Positions 25,072 through 35,299 of a stretch of 64,000 nt of DNA are shown here, in pieces. The first letter of the stretch is position 1; every line of letters begins with the position of its first letter. The stretch comes from Acetobacterium fimetarium (GTDB lineage Bacteria; Bacillota; Clostridia; Eubacteriales; Eubacteriaceae): NCBI RefSeq assembly GCF_014284475.1, contig NZ_WJBC01000010.1, forward strand, positions 53,722 through 117,721, in the 5' to 3' direction. The notes beneath the pieces were generated by a model. The model worked only from the letters and a program-made list of their open reading frames with translations. It searched no databases and was not told where the DNA came from. The translations under genes were made by a program, and so were the position numbers.

Positions 25072-25398
25072 ATGAATTCAAAAAAAGATTCCCCTAAAAA
25101 AGAGTCGCCTTACAAGTATCTTACCATAATTACACAACTTGCGATATCGACGGTTATGCCGATCATCCTGATGATTTTTGTAGGGAAAGCGCTGAATTAC
25201 TTTTTCAACACCGGACCGATGGTGATGATTATCTGCATCCTCCTGGGTGTAATTGCAGGCCTTCGGGAGCTGTATGAAATTCCTATGAAAATGAATATGA
25301 AGACGATGGCATATAATAAGCGAGAGCAAGAAGAATATGACGAGAAAAAAGAAAAAGAGAACAAAAAGGATAGTGTGAACAAGAATGAAAACGACTAA
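25072..25398 (+). CDS. atpZ: AtpZ-like small membrane protein of the ATP synthase operon
   Basis: 108 aa, two TM hairpin (about 18-42 and 50-70) and a very charged C-terminal tail rich in Lys/Glu/Asn. The AtpZ/AtpI family is linked to c-ring assembly and ion (Mg2+/Ca2+) handling. The reading frame overlaps atpI by 14 bp. First gene of the operon. Confidence 0.8.
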   Translation: MNSKKDSPKKESPYKYLTIITQLAISTVMPIILMIFVGKALNYFFNTGPMVMIICILLGVIAGLRELYEIPMKMNMKTMAYNKREQEEYDEKKEKENKKDSVNKNEND

Positions 25399-25774
25399 TC
25401 TGTCTTTTCCGGCCAAAATAATGATTGGCGCCGGATTTATTTGTCTGGTACTCATGCTGTTTGCTTTTATGACAGCAGAGCCTGTAAAATATATACTTGG
25501 GGTTTTTTTCGGAGGACTCTACAGTATTCTCAATTTCAGATTGTTGCAATTGACTTGTAATAAGGCAATAAAAATGCCACCGGGAAAGGCTTCAAATTAT
25601 ATTCAGGCCAGATATTTCTTGAGGTACCTGATTACCGGTGTTGTTATATATGTGGCAATTATTAATCCATTTGTGAATGTCATCGCGGTTTTTCTGGGTT
25701 TAATTGCTGTAAGACTCTCAATTTATCTTAATGAATTTTTATCAAAAAAAAGCGTTTCAGGAAATGAAGCGTGA
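25385..25774 (+). CDS. atpI: ATP synthase assembly protein AtpI
   Basis: 129 aa with four predicted TM segments (about 12-30, 35-53, 73-92, 97-115), fitting the ATP synthase I chain family. AtpI acts as a chaperone for c-ring assembly and is notably important for Na+-type rings. It lies between atpZ and atpB, the standard place. Confidence 0.85.
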   Translation: MKTTNLSFPAKIMIGAGFICLVLMLFAFMTAEPVKYILGVFFGGLYSILNFRLLQLTCNKAIKMPPGKASNYIQARYFLRYLITGVVIYVAIINPFVNVIAVFLGLIAVRLSIYLNEFLSKKSVSGNEA

Positions 25775-25838
25775 AAAATCACAAAAGACCGTTTGAAAAG
25801 GCAATTCAAACGAGTCTGGACAATGAGGTGAAAGAACA

Positions 25839-26507
25839 ATGAATGGTCCAGAGCTTTACGGTTATATTTTTGGAATTCCGATAACCGAAACAATCGTCAA
25901 TACATGGATAACCATGGCCATTGCTTTTGTGGTGTGTTTTCTGTTCACAAGAAATTTGAAAAAACACCCGGGGAAGCTTCAAGTAATAGGGGAAATGATT
26001 ATAAATGCCATAGATAATCTTGTCGCTGGAAATATGGGCAAAGATAAAATGTTTTTTGCACCATACATACTATCGCTGATGATGTTTCTTGTCTTTGCAA
26101 ATACCTGCGGAATGTATGATCTGAGAGCACCAACAGCAGATATCAGCTTTCCATTGACGCTAGCATTAATTACATTTGTATTGATTGAAGTCTTTACTTG
26201 GAAGGGAAGAGGCCCAAAAGGCTATTTCAAGGAATACATAGAACCATTCCCTTTTATGTTTCCGATTAACATTATTGAAAAACTTTCAAGACCGGTCTCG
26301 ATGACTTTTCGTATCTTCGGAAACTTATTAGGCGGAGTCATCATCATGATTCTGAGTTATGAAGGCTTGACTGGTTTAATGGGCTTGGCGTTATTTATTC
26401 CAATTCCACTGCATTTCTATTTAGATCTATTTGTTGGATGTATCCAGGCATTTATCTTTACAACCCTGACGATGGTTTTCATTGCCAGAGGAATGGATGT
26501 CGAATAA
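25839..26507 (+). CDS. atpB: F-type ATP synthase subunit a
   Basis: 222 aa membrane stator subunit forming the two ion half-channels. The essential Arg is in RPVSMTFRIFGNLLGG (about residue 155). The helix FVGCIQAFIFTTLTMVFIARG at the C terminus is the conserved last TM. RBS GAGGTGAAAG. It is followed by a short hairpin and a 165-bp gap before the first c-subunit gene. Confidence 0.95.
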   Translation: MNGPELYGYIFGIPITETIVNTWITMAIAFVVCFLFTRNLKKHPGKLQVIGEMIINAIDNLVAGNMGKDKMFFAPYILSLMMFLVFANTCGMYDLRAPTADISFPLTLALITFVLIEVFTWKGRGPKGYFKEYIEPFPFMFPINIIEKLSRPVSMTFRIFGNLLGGVIIMILSYEGLTGLMGLALFIPIPLHFYLDLFVGCIQAFIFTTLTMVFIARGMDVE

Positions 26508-26525
26508 TATTCGAAAAAACGAATA
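26508..26525 (+). other. intercistronic hairpin between atpB and atpE
   Basis: TATTCG-AAAAAA-CGAATA immediately after the atpB stop, without a T-run. It could mark an mRNA processing or stability point that raises c-subunit expression. The remaining 140 bp to the next start holds no ORF I can support. Confidence 0.4.
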
Positions 26526-26663
26526 GGATGATGGTTGACAGTGCGCTTTAAGACTGGCACAGGCAGCAATGGCCAAAGCCTGTAGCAGTTGTAGCATTTT
26601 ATCGGGAAGATTTTGTTATTTGTGAATCCCTTTTTCGGGGAAAAATAGTTTGGAAATTTTTAG

Positions 26664-26921
<258 letters not shown>

Positions 26922-26945
26922 GCAGTTTAGAACTCAGAAAATTAG

Positions 26946-27224
<279 letters not shown>

Positions 27225-27285
27225 GATTGGGTGGCTCTGATATGAAACACTTCAATGCTTTTAAATTGGAAAGGGGGCTATAACA

Positions 27286-27789
27286 TTGGAAACAACAGGA
27301 CTAATTAGCATCGACGCTAGAGTAATGCTCGCAACACTGATAAACTTTCTCGTTTTCTTTCTGATCATCAAAAAGTTCTTCTATGGAGCGATAAAAGATG
27401 TCATCACAAAAAGGCAGGATAGTATCGACGCTGATATTACCGGTGCTGAAGAAAAAAATGCTTCAGCTGGAAAATTGAAACTCGAATACGAGGGTTTATT
27501 GGCTGACATCAAAGGAAAAGAACGTGAAATTATCCGGGATGCCAATGCCGAAGCGCAGGCTCAGCGGCAGGCAATTCTTGATAAGGCACATGGCGAAGCG
27601 AAAGCGATTCTTGATAAGGCGAATGCTGAAATCGAGTTTGAGAAGAGCAAGGCCATGAATGAGGTTAAAACGAACATCGTTGATCTTTCGCTCTTTGCAG
27701 CTGAAAAGATTATTCATAAGGAAATGGATCAGAAACAACATGAAGCCATGATTTTGGACTTCATTGACAAGGTAGGAGAAGCTAAATGA
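27286..27789 (+). CDS. atpF: F-type ATP synthase subunit b, TTG start
   Basis: 167 aa peripheral stalk subunit: one N-terminal TM (about 10-30, MLATLINFLVFFLIIKKFFYG) and a long, charged Ala-rich coiled coil. TTG start preceded by AAAGGGGGC. It overlaps atpH by 4 bp (ATGA). Confidence 0.93.
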   Translation: METTGLISIDARVMLATLINFLVFFLIIKKFFYGAIKDVITKRQDSIDADITGAEEKNASAGKLKLEYEGLLADIKGKEREIIRDANAEAQAQRQAILDKAHGEAKAILDKANAEIEFEKSKAMNEVKTNIVDLSLFAAEKIIHKEMDQKQHEAMILDFIDKVGEAK

Positions 27790-28328
27790 GTTTAGTAGCG
27801 AAAAGATATGCCCAGGCCTTATTTGACACTGCCGTTGATAAAAATGTTGTTGATGAGGTGTTCGATGAGTTTTCGACGGTAATTGATCTTTTCAAGTCCG
27901 AGGAAAAGTTAATGAATCTCATGCTGACCCCTTCAATTAATACTTCTGAAAAGAAGGAAATTTTAAATCGGGTTTACGGGGAAGAATCAATTAATTTATA
28001 TTTGAAGAATTTTCTGAATATCCTTCTGGATAAGAATCGCTTTGAATATGTGGAAGAAATTAATGAAACTTTCAGACAGCTGGTATTTCCTTATAAAAAT
28101 ACCGTTGAAGCTGTTGTGAAAACGGCGGTGCCCTTGGACGAAACCCTTCGAGCTGCTCTCGAAAAAAACCTGGAAAAACGCTTTGATAAAAAAGTCCTTC
28201 TCAAGAATCAGATTGACGAAAGCATTATCGGCGGTGCCGTGGTTTATGTTGGGGATCAGATTATCGATGGCAGCATAAAAAATCAGTTAAATCAAATGAA
28301 AACGCAAATGAACAGTTTAAGACTATGA
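27786..28328 (+). CDS. atpH: F-type ATP synthase subunit delta
   Basis: 180 aa, usual length. Starts MSLVAKRYAQALF, the family's helical N-terminal domain that caps the alpha subunits. The C-terminal GGAVVYVGDQIIDGS motif is typical. Connects F1 to the b stalk. Confidence 0.94.
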   Translation: MSLVAKRYAQALFDTAVDKNVVDEVFDEFSTVIDLFKSEEKLMNLMLTPSINTSEKKEILNRVYGEESINLYLKNFLNILLDKNRFEYVEEINETFRQLVFPYKNTVEAVVKTAVPLDETLRAALEKNLEKRFDKKVLLKNQIDESIIGGAVVYVGDQIIDGSIKNQLNQMKTQMNSLRL

Positions 28329-28346
28329 TAAACGAGGTGAGTAAAG

Positions 28347-29855
28347 TTGAATCTCCGACCAGAGGAAATAAGTCAAATTATTAAAAATGAAATAGAACGG
28401 TATCAGGATAAACTTGAAGTCGTCGATGTCGGTACGGTCATAACAGTAGGGGATGGAGTTGCTCGTGTTCACGGCCTGGAAAATGCCATGGCTGGCGAAC
28501 TATTGGCTTTCCCGAACGATGTTTATGGGATGGTACTGAACCTTGAAGAAGATAACGTTGGTTGTGTTCTGTTAGGTTATGATGACAACATTGTTGAAGG
28601 CGATATCGTTCGTTGTACCGGTCGTATTGTTGAAGTACCGGTTGGTGAGGCCATGATCGGTCGTGTTGTGAATACACTGGGGGCTCCAATTGATGGAAAA
28701 GGCCCAGTTGTCACAGACCTTCGTCGCCCAGTTGAAGTTAAGGCACCTGGCGTAATTGCCCGTGAAGGTGTAAATCAGCCGATTCAGACAGGTTACAAAG
28801 CGGTCGACTCGATGATTCCGATTGGACGTGGCCAGCGTGAGTTAATCATCGGCGACAGACAGACCGGAAAAACAGCTTTGGCTGTCGACACCATCATCAA
28901 TCAAAAAGGTGAAGATGTTATCTGTATCTATGTTGCTATTGGACAAAAAGAATCAACCGTTGCCCAGATTGTTGGACAACTGGAAGAAAATGATGCCATG
29001 GGTTATACCATTATCGTAGCCGCTGGTGCCGCCGAATTGGCGCCACTCCAGTATTTGGCACCTTATACCGGGGTAACAATGGGTGAGTACTTCATGAATG
29101 AACAGCAGAAGGATGTCCTGATTATTTATGATGATTTATCAAAACATGCGGTTGCTTATCGTGCCATGTCCCTGATTCTTCGTCGTCCACCAGGACGTGA
29201 AGCCTATCCGGGAGACGTTTTCTACCTGCATTCACGACTTTTGGAACGGGCCGCCAAGTTGAAAGCCGGTGGTTCCATCACGGCGCTGCCAATCATCGAA
29301 ACCCAGGCCGGTGACGTATCCGCTTATATTCCAACCAACGTTATTTCCATCACCGATGGACAGATCTTCCTGGAAGCGGAACTGTTCCGTTCCGGTATTC
29401 GTCCGGCTGTTAACCCTGGTATCTCGGTATCCCGTGTTGGTGGCGACGCTCAGATCAAGTCGATGAAAAAAGTTGCTGGACCGCTGCGTATTGAGTACGC
29501 TCAATATCGTGAGTTGGCATCTTTCGCCCAGTTCGGATCAGATCTGGATGAAGCGACCAAAGCGCAGCTGGCCAAAGGGGAACGAATCGTTGAGATCCTG
29601 AAACAGGACGTCAATGACCCGATGGCAGTTGAAGATCAGGTTTTGATCCTTTATGCTGCAACCAACGGATTCCTGCTGGATATCGAAGTAAAAGATATTC
29701 GTGAATTTGAAAAAGGCTTGATGCCGTTTGCCCATAAAAACTACTCGGAAATCATGGCAAAGGCTAGAGGAAAAGAAGGCCTTTCTGATGCGGTTGTTGC
29801 AGGTTTTGCAGAATGCTTAGAGGCTTATAAAAAAGTTTTCTTGCAATCTAAATAG
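28347..29855 (+). CDS. atpA: F-type ATP synthase subunit alpha, TTG start
   Basis: 502 aa. Non-catalytic nucleotide-binding subunit with P-loop GDRQTGKTA (about residue 169) and the family signature [13 protein letters not shown] (about 350). The TTG start is supported by GAGGTGAG upstream and the [13 protein letters not shown] terminus. The F1 genes follow the usual alpha, gamma, beta, epsilon order. Confidence 0.97.
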   Translation: MNLRPEEISQIIKNEIERYQDKLEVVDVGTVITVGDGVARVHGLENAMAGELLAFPNDVYGMVLNLEEDNVGCVLLGYDDNIVEGDIVRCTGRIVEVPVGEAMIGRVVNTLGAPIDGKGPVVTDLRRPVEVKAPGVIAREGVNQPIQTGYKAVDSMIPIGRGQRELIIGDRQTGKTALAVDTIINQKGEDVICIYVAIGQKESTVAQIVGQLEENDAMGYTIIVAAGAAELAPLQYLAPYTGVTMGEYFMNEQQKDVLIIYDDLSKHAVAYRAMSLILRRPPGREAYPGDVFYLHSRLLERAAKLKAGGSITALPIIETQAGDVSAYIPTNVISITDGQIFLEAELFRSGIRPAVNPGISVSRVGGDAQIKSMKKVAGPLRIEYAQYRELASFAQFGSDLDEATKAQLAKGERIVEILKQDVNDPMAVEDQVLILYAATNGFLLDIEVKDIREFEKGLMPFAHKNYSEIMAKARGKEGLSDAVVAGFAECLEAYKKVFLQSK

Positions 29856-29878
29856 ATTGTCATCGGAGGTGATTTCTA

Positions 29879-30760
29879 GTGGCAGAGAATGTTCAAGATA
29901 TTAAACGTCGGATAAAAAGTGTAAACAGCACGAAACAAATCACCCATGCCATGGAGATGGTAGCTTCAGCAAAGCTGAGAAAAAGTCGTGAGCTTGCTGA
30001 GAAACGATATCCTTATTTCGAAGCAATGATTGTTAGTATGGGTCATATTGTGGAGCGAACTGGAAAAAGCAAGAATGTTTTCATGAACCAGCGCGATGTC
30101 AAGAAGACGGCCTATATTGTCATAACCGGCGATAAAGGTCTGGCGGGCGGCTATAACGGAAATGTTTGCAAACGGGTTGAGTCCCACTTAAAGAGCAAGG
30201 AAAATGCTGTTTTATACACGATTGGATCTCGCGGACGGGATCATTTCAGAAATCGTGATTACAATATACAAGGTGAATATTTGGGAATATCTGAAAACCC
30301 TGATTTCTTCAATGCAAAAAAGATTTCGGCCGGCATCATGGAAGCTTATGAAAACGGAGAATTTGATGAGGTTTATCTGGTTTATACCCGATTCCTGTCG
30401 ACGATTTCGCAGCATCCATATCTGATGAAGCTTTTGCCTCTCGATGCAGAGGGACTGAAACCGAAGAAAAAGTTTGAAGAAGCAGCGGAAAAGAAGAGTT
30501 TGACGGGGATGATTTATGAACCGGACCCGGAATCGCTTCTGGAATATCTGATTCCCAATTATATCGCAAATACATTGTATGGTGCGATGATCGAAAGTGC
30601 TGCAAGTGAACAGGGTGCTCGTCGTACCGCCATGGAATCGGCAACTAAAAATGCCAATGAAATGATCGATGAGTTAACGCTTCAATACAACCGAGTCCGT
30701 CAAGCGGCAATTACACAGGAAATTTCTGAAATTGTCAGTGGCGCTGATGCTTTAAGCTAA
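29879..30760 (+). CDS. atpG: F-type ATP synthase subunit gamma, GTG start
   Basis: 293 aa rotor shaft. N-terminal INxTKQITHAMEMVA-like helix and C-terminal helix (ESATKNANEMIDELTLQYNRVRQAAITQE region) form the coiled coil. GTG start after GGAGGTGA. Confidence 0.96.
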   Translation: MAENVQDIKRRIKSVNSTKQITHAMEMVASAKLRKSRELAEKRYPYFEAMIVSMGHIVERTGKSKNVFMNQRDVKKTAYIVITGDKGLAGGYNGNVCKRVESHLKSKENAVLYTIGSRGRDHFRNRDYNIQGEYLGISENPDFFNAKKISAGIMEAYENGEFDEVYLVYTRFLSTISQHPYLMKLLPLDAEGLKPKKKFEEAAEKKSLTGMIYEPDPESLLEYLIPNYIANTLYGAMIESAASEQGARRTAMESATKNANEMIDELTLQYNRVRQAAITQEISEIVSGADALS

Positions 30761-30821
30761 GTAATAAATCGTCGATGGAACAGAGGCGATATCGTGATGA
30801 ATGTATAAATTAGAAGTGTAA

Positions 30822-32249
<1,428 letters not shown>

Positions 32250-32264
32250 TTGAGGTGAGCTTTA

Positions 32265-32666
32265 ATGGCTAGTACTTTCAAATTAAAAATCATTTCTCCT
32301 ACCGGCGTCTTTTACGAAGGTGAAACAGAAAGGATTGTAGTCAGAGGAACAGAGGGAGAATTTGCAGTTCTTCCGAATCATATTCCTTTCACTACCACTC
32401 TTGCACTGGGGACATTTAATATTATCATGGGAGATGGGACGAAAAAATACGGCACGCTATTGGGCGGTATTGCAACGATCAACTCCGATGAAACGATTAT
32501 TTTGACCGATGCAGCTGAATGGCCGGAAGATATCGATATCGAACGGGCCAGAGAAGCCAGGGAAAGAGCATTGCAGCGTCTTAAAGACAGCAAGTACGAT
32601 GCAGATCGGGCTGAAGTTGCCTTGCAGAGAGCAATTATTCGAATCAGTACAAAAGAACGAAAATAA
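32265..32666 (+). CDS. atpC: F-type ATP synthase subunit epsilon
   Basis: 133 aa: N-terminal beta sandwich (to about 85, with RGTEGEFAVLPNH) and a C-terminal two-helix domain that regulates hydrolysis. RBS GAGGTGAG. Last gene of the operon, followed 24 bp later by a strong terminator. Confidence 0.96.
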   Translation: MASTFKLKIISPTGVFYEGETERIVVRGTEGEFAVLPNHIPFTTTLALGTFNIIMGDGTKKYGTLLGGIATINSDETIILTDAAEWPEDIDIERAREARERALQRLKDSKYDADRAEVALQRAIIRISTKERK

Positions 32667-32689
32667 TATAAAAAGTACAATCAAAAATG

Positions 32690-32720
32690 AAAGCCGGGAT
32701 TCGCAAGAATCCCGGCTTTT
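32690..32720 (+). terminator. atp operon terminator
   Basis: Perfect 13-bp stem AAAGCCGGGATTC / GAATCCCGGCTTT with a GCAA tetraloop, then T residues. Confidence 0.95.
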
Positions 32721-32742
32721 GGCATTTTATTCGGTAGAGGTG

Positions 32743-32771
32743 TTTAATTGAAATAATTTATATGCTATAAT
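32743..32771 (+). promoter_or_regulatory. extended -10 promoter for the nucleotide-sugar genes
   Basis: TATAAT (32766-32771) with upstream TG (32763-32764) and a poor -35 TTTAAT (32743-32748) at 17 bp. It opens the 32852 operon. Confidence 0.55.
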
Positions 32772-32851
32772 TTACAAAAGAATCGGAATGCGATTATACT
32801 GGCAATGATCTATGAAACGGTTGGAAAACACAATTTTAGGGAGGATAAAAG

Positions 32852-34183
32852 ATGAATATTTGTATTATCGGAATGGGCATTTTAGGCATCACTTATGGTT
32901 CGATTTTGTCTGATTCAGACGTCAATGTTATCTGTGCCGACACAGATGAGGAAACCATTAACATGTTGAAAGAGGGGGAAATGCCGATCTACGAGCCGGG
33001 ACTCAGGGCTCTGGTGGCGGCATCCGAGGCTACAGGACGGCTCCGATTCAGTTCAAATATTCAGCGTGCGATAAAAAAGAGTGAAATTATTTTTATTACT
33101 TGCTTAGTGCCAATTGATGACAACGGTTTCCCGGATTTGCGGTTTATGAAACCCATTGCCCAGAGCATCGGAAACCATATCGATAATTATGCGACCGTGG
33201 TTATCAAATCGACGGTGCCACCGGGAACCTGCCAGATTATCAAGAATATCATCAAAAAGACGCTGGATGAGCGCAAGGCTGACATTCCTTTTGATGTGGT
33301 CAGCAATCCGGATTTCGCCAGAAAAGGTTCGATGATCAAGGATTGTCTAGTCCCGGAAATGGTGGTCATCGGTTCAGAATCTGACGTGGCGGTCGAACGG
33401 TTGAAAAGTCTCTACGACAGTCTTCATGTTCATGATGAAAACTATATCATCACCAACCCGCAGAGTGCGGAGATGATAAAATACGGCGTCAATGCCTTTC
33501 TGGCGATCAAACTTTCATTCATCAATGAAATCGCTTTGCTGTGCGAAAATGCCAATGCGAATATCATTGATGTGGCAAAGGGGATCGGCCGCGATTCGCG
33601 AATCGGGCCGGAGTACCTGGATGTGGGACCCGGTTATGGGGGCAGCGACTTGCCCAAGGACTCAAAAGCGCTGATCGGGATTGCCAAAGCGTATGGCGAA
33701 GAATTGAAGGTGCTGCAGGGGGCGATTGATGCCAATGAAAGACAAAAGAACAAAATGCTTGAAAAAATCAAACGCGTTCTGGGCAATCTGGAAGGTAAAA
33801 CCATCGGGATTCTGGGCCTTTCATATAAAGCGGAAACGACCGATATGCGGGAGGCCCCGTCGATCAACATCATCAAAGGGCTGGTTTTAGCTGGCGCTAC
33901 GATTCGTATTTACTGTCCGGAAGGCATCCAGGAAGCAAAATGGCGTCTGCATAACGAAAAAGATGAGATTACCTATTGCCACAATGTCTACGAGGCAGCC
34001 GAAGGAACAAACGCACTGGTGATCTTAACCAATTGGCGCGAATTCAAGGGCATTGATCCGGAACGGGTGAAAAGGGTGATGAAAGAACGTTATCTATTTG
34101 ATTTAAGAAATATCTTTGGCGAACATCCGCCGAAAGGCTTTATCTATTCGGGATTGGGAATTCCAGAGAAGGAGGTGCTCTAG
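32852..34183 (+). CDS. UDP-glucose 6-dehydrogenase family protein with catalytic Cys replaced by Asp
   Basis: 443 aa, family length. N-terminal Rossmann fold (IGMGILGITYG), substrate residues KYGVNAFLAIKLSFINE, and C-terminal UDP-binding domain (GILGLSYKAETTDMREAPS). The active-site motif normally reads GGSCFPKD; here it is GGSDLPKD, with Asp at residue 266 (codon 33647-33649) where the thiol nucleophile belongs and the second Asp (270) kept. Without that Cys the second oxidation through a thiohemiacetal should fail, so it may stop at an aldehyde, do another reaction or be inactive. It abuts galU, which makes the expected UDP-glucose. Confidence 0.85.
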   Translation: MNICIIGMGILGITYGSILSDSDVNVICADTDEETINMLKEGEMPIYEPGLRALVAASEATGRLRFSSNIQRAIKKSEIIFITCLVPIDDNGFPDLRFMKPIAQSIGNHIDNYATVVIKSTVPPGTCQIIKNIIKKTLDERKADIPFDVVSNPDFARKGSMIKDCLVPEMVVIGSESDVAVERLKSLYDSLHVHDENYIITNPQSAEMIKYGVNAFLAIKLSFINEIALLCENANANIIDVAKGIGRDSRIGPEYLDVGPGYGGSDLPKDSKALIGIAKAYGEELKVLQGAIDANERQKNKMLEKIKRVLGNLEGKTIGILGLSYKAETTDMREAPSINIIKGLVLAGATIRIYCPEGIQEAKWRLHNEKDEITYCHNVYEAAEGTNALVILTNWREFKGIDPERVKRVMKERYLFDLRNIFGEHPPKGFIYSGLGIPEKEVL

Positions 34184-35053
34184 ATGAGCAAGGTACGTAA
34201 AGCGGTTATTCCGGCTGCCGGTTTGGGAACCCGATTTTTACCGATTACCAAATCAGTGCCAAAAGAAATGCTGCCGATCGTCGACAAACCGACGATCCAG
34301 TATATCATTGAAGAAATTGTGGCATCTGGAATTGAAGAAATCCTGATTATCAACGGCCGCAACAAAGAAAGCATCATCAATCATTTTGATAAGGTACCGG
34401 AACTGGAAGCACTTTTGAGAGCGGGCGGAAAAAACGATGCCCTGAAAGAAGTGGAGGCCATTACCAATATGGCTAAAATATTTTCGGTCCGGCAGAATGA
34501 AGCCAAGGGATTGGGTCATGCCGTGCTTTGTGCCAAAGAATTTGTCGGCAATGAACCGTTTGCGGTAGTGCTGGGGGATGATATTGTCTATCATGACGGC
34601 AAACCGGCACTGCAGCAGATGGTTGAGGTTTATGAAGCCTACGGGGTTTCGGTCATCGGGGTTCAGCAGGTAGCCCCGGATCAGGTCAATAAATACGGGA
34701 TCGTTTCCGGGACGAAGGTCGCAGAACGGGTTCATCAGGTCAATGATCTGGTGGAAAAGCCGGCAATTGGAACGGCGCCTTCCACGATGGCGATACTGGG
34801 CCGCTATGTTATTACACCGGGGATTTTTGAAATTCTGGAGCATACCGGTAAAGGGGCGGGTGGTGAAATCCAGCTCACCGACGGACTTAAAACGCTGGCA
34901 ACCATTGAAAAAATGGTTGCTTATGATTTTATCGGAAAACGCTACGATGTGGGCGATAAACTGGGTTTCCTGGAAGCGACGGTTGAATTTGGTTTAAGAG
35001 ATCAGAAGCTGGGTGCGGATTTCCGGAAATATCTGGAGACCTTATTAGCATAA
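34184..35053 (+). CDS. galU: UTP-glucose-1-phosphate uridylyltransferase
   Basis: Forms UDP-glucose. 289 aa. Nucleotide-binding GLGTRFLPITKSVPKEMLPI near residue 14, VEKP and GAGGEIQLTDGL downstream. The start codon follows the upstream stop directly, and GAAGGAGG within the preceding gene is the RBS. Provides the substrate for the dehydrogenase and for galE at 58213. Confidence 0.96.
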   Translation: MSKVRKAVIPAAGLGTRFLPITKSVPKEMLPIVDKPTIQYIIEEIVASGIEEILIINGRNKESIINHFDKVPELEALLRAGGKNDALKEVEAITNMAKIFSVRQNEAKGLGHAVLCAKEFVGNEPFAVVLGDDIVYHDGKPALQQMVEVYEAYGVSVIGVQQVAPDQVNKYGIVSGTKVAERVHQVNDLVEKPAIGTAPSTMAILGRYVITPGIFEILEHTGKGAGGEIQLTDGLKTLATIEKMVAYDFIGKRYDVGDKLGFLEATVEFGLRDQKLGADFRKYLETLLA

Positions 35054-35074
35054 CTGAAAAATTAATATTGTTTT

Positions 35075-35166
35075 GTAGGGGCAGGCATTGCCCGCCCGCA
35101 GACGTCGAGTTTTTAAATTTACGTGCACGGGCGATTGCTAATCGCCCCTACGGGTATGGTGAAGAA
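35075..35166. repeat. REP-like double hairpin, unit A
   Basis: GTAGGGGC then hairpin GGGGCAGGCATTGCCCGCCC (35078-35097), a variable spacer, hairpin GGGCGATTGCTAATCGCCCC (35129-35148) and a tail GGGTATGGTGAAGAA. The arms are inverted relative to each other, so the whole is a larger palindrome. Confidence 0.8.
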
Positions 35167-35203
35167 CAATATATTATAGGGTGAATAGTTTGGTTATTTA
35201 TTT

Positions 35204-35289
35204 GTAGGGGCGGGTATTACCCGCCCGTGCGTCAGTTGCAACCATGAGGTTTACGGGCGATAGCTAATCGCCCCGGGTATGGTGAAGAA
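35204..35289. repeat. REP-like double hairpin, unit B (tandem with A)
   Basis: GTAGGGGCGGGTATTACCCG (35204 onward), spacer, GGGCGATAGCTAATCGCCCC (35255-35274), then the same tail as unit A. The tail's ATG (35279) runs into the next ORF but is not its start. Confidence 0.8.
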
Positions 35290-35299
35290 AGGAAGCAGG

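Noticed and set aside
35075..35289. Repeats considered as a CRISPR array
   Set aside because: Only two units of about 90 bp, palindromic, with unequal spacers and no cas genes.
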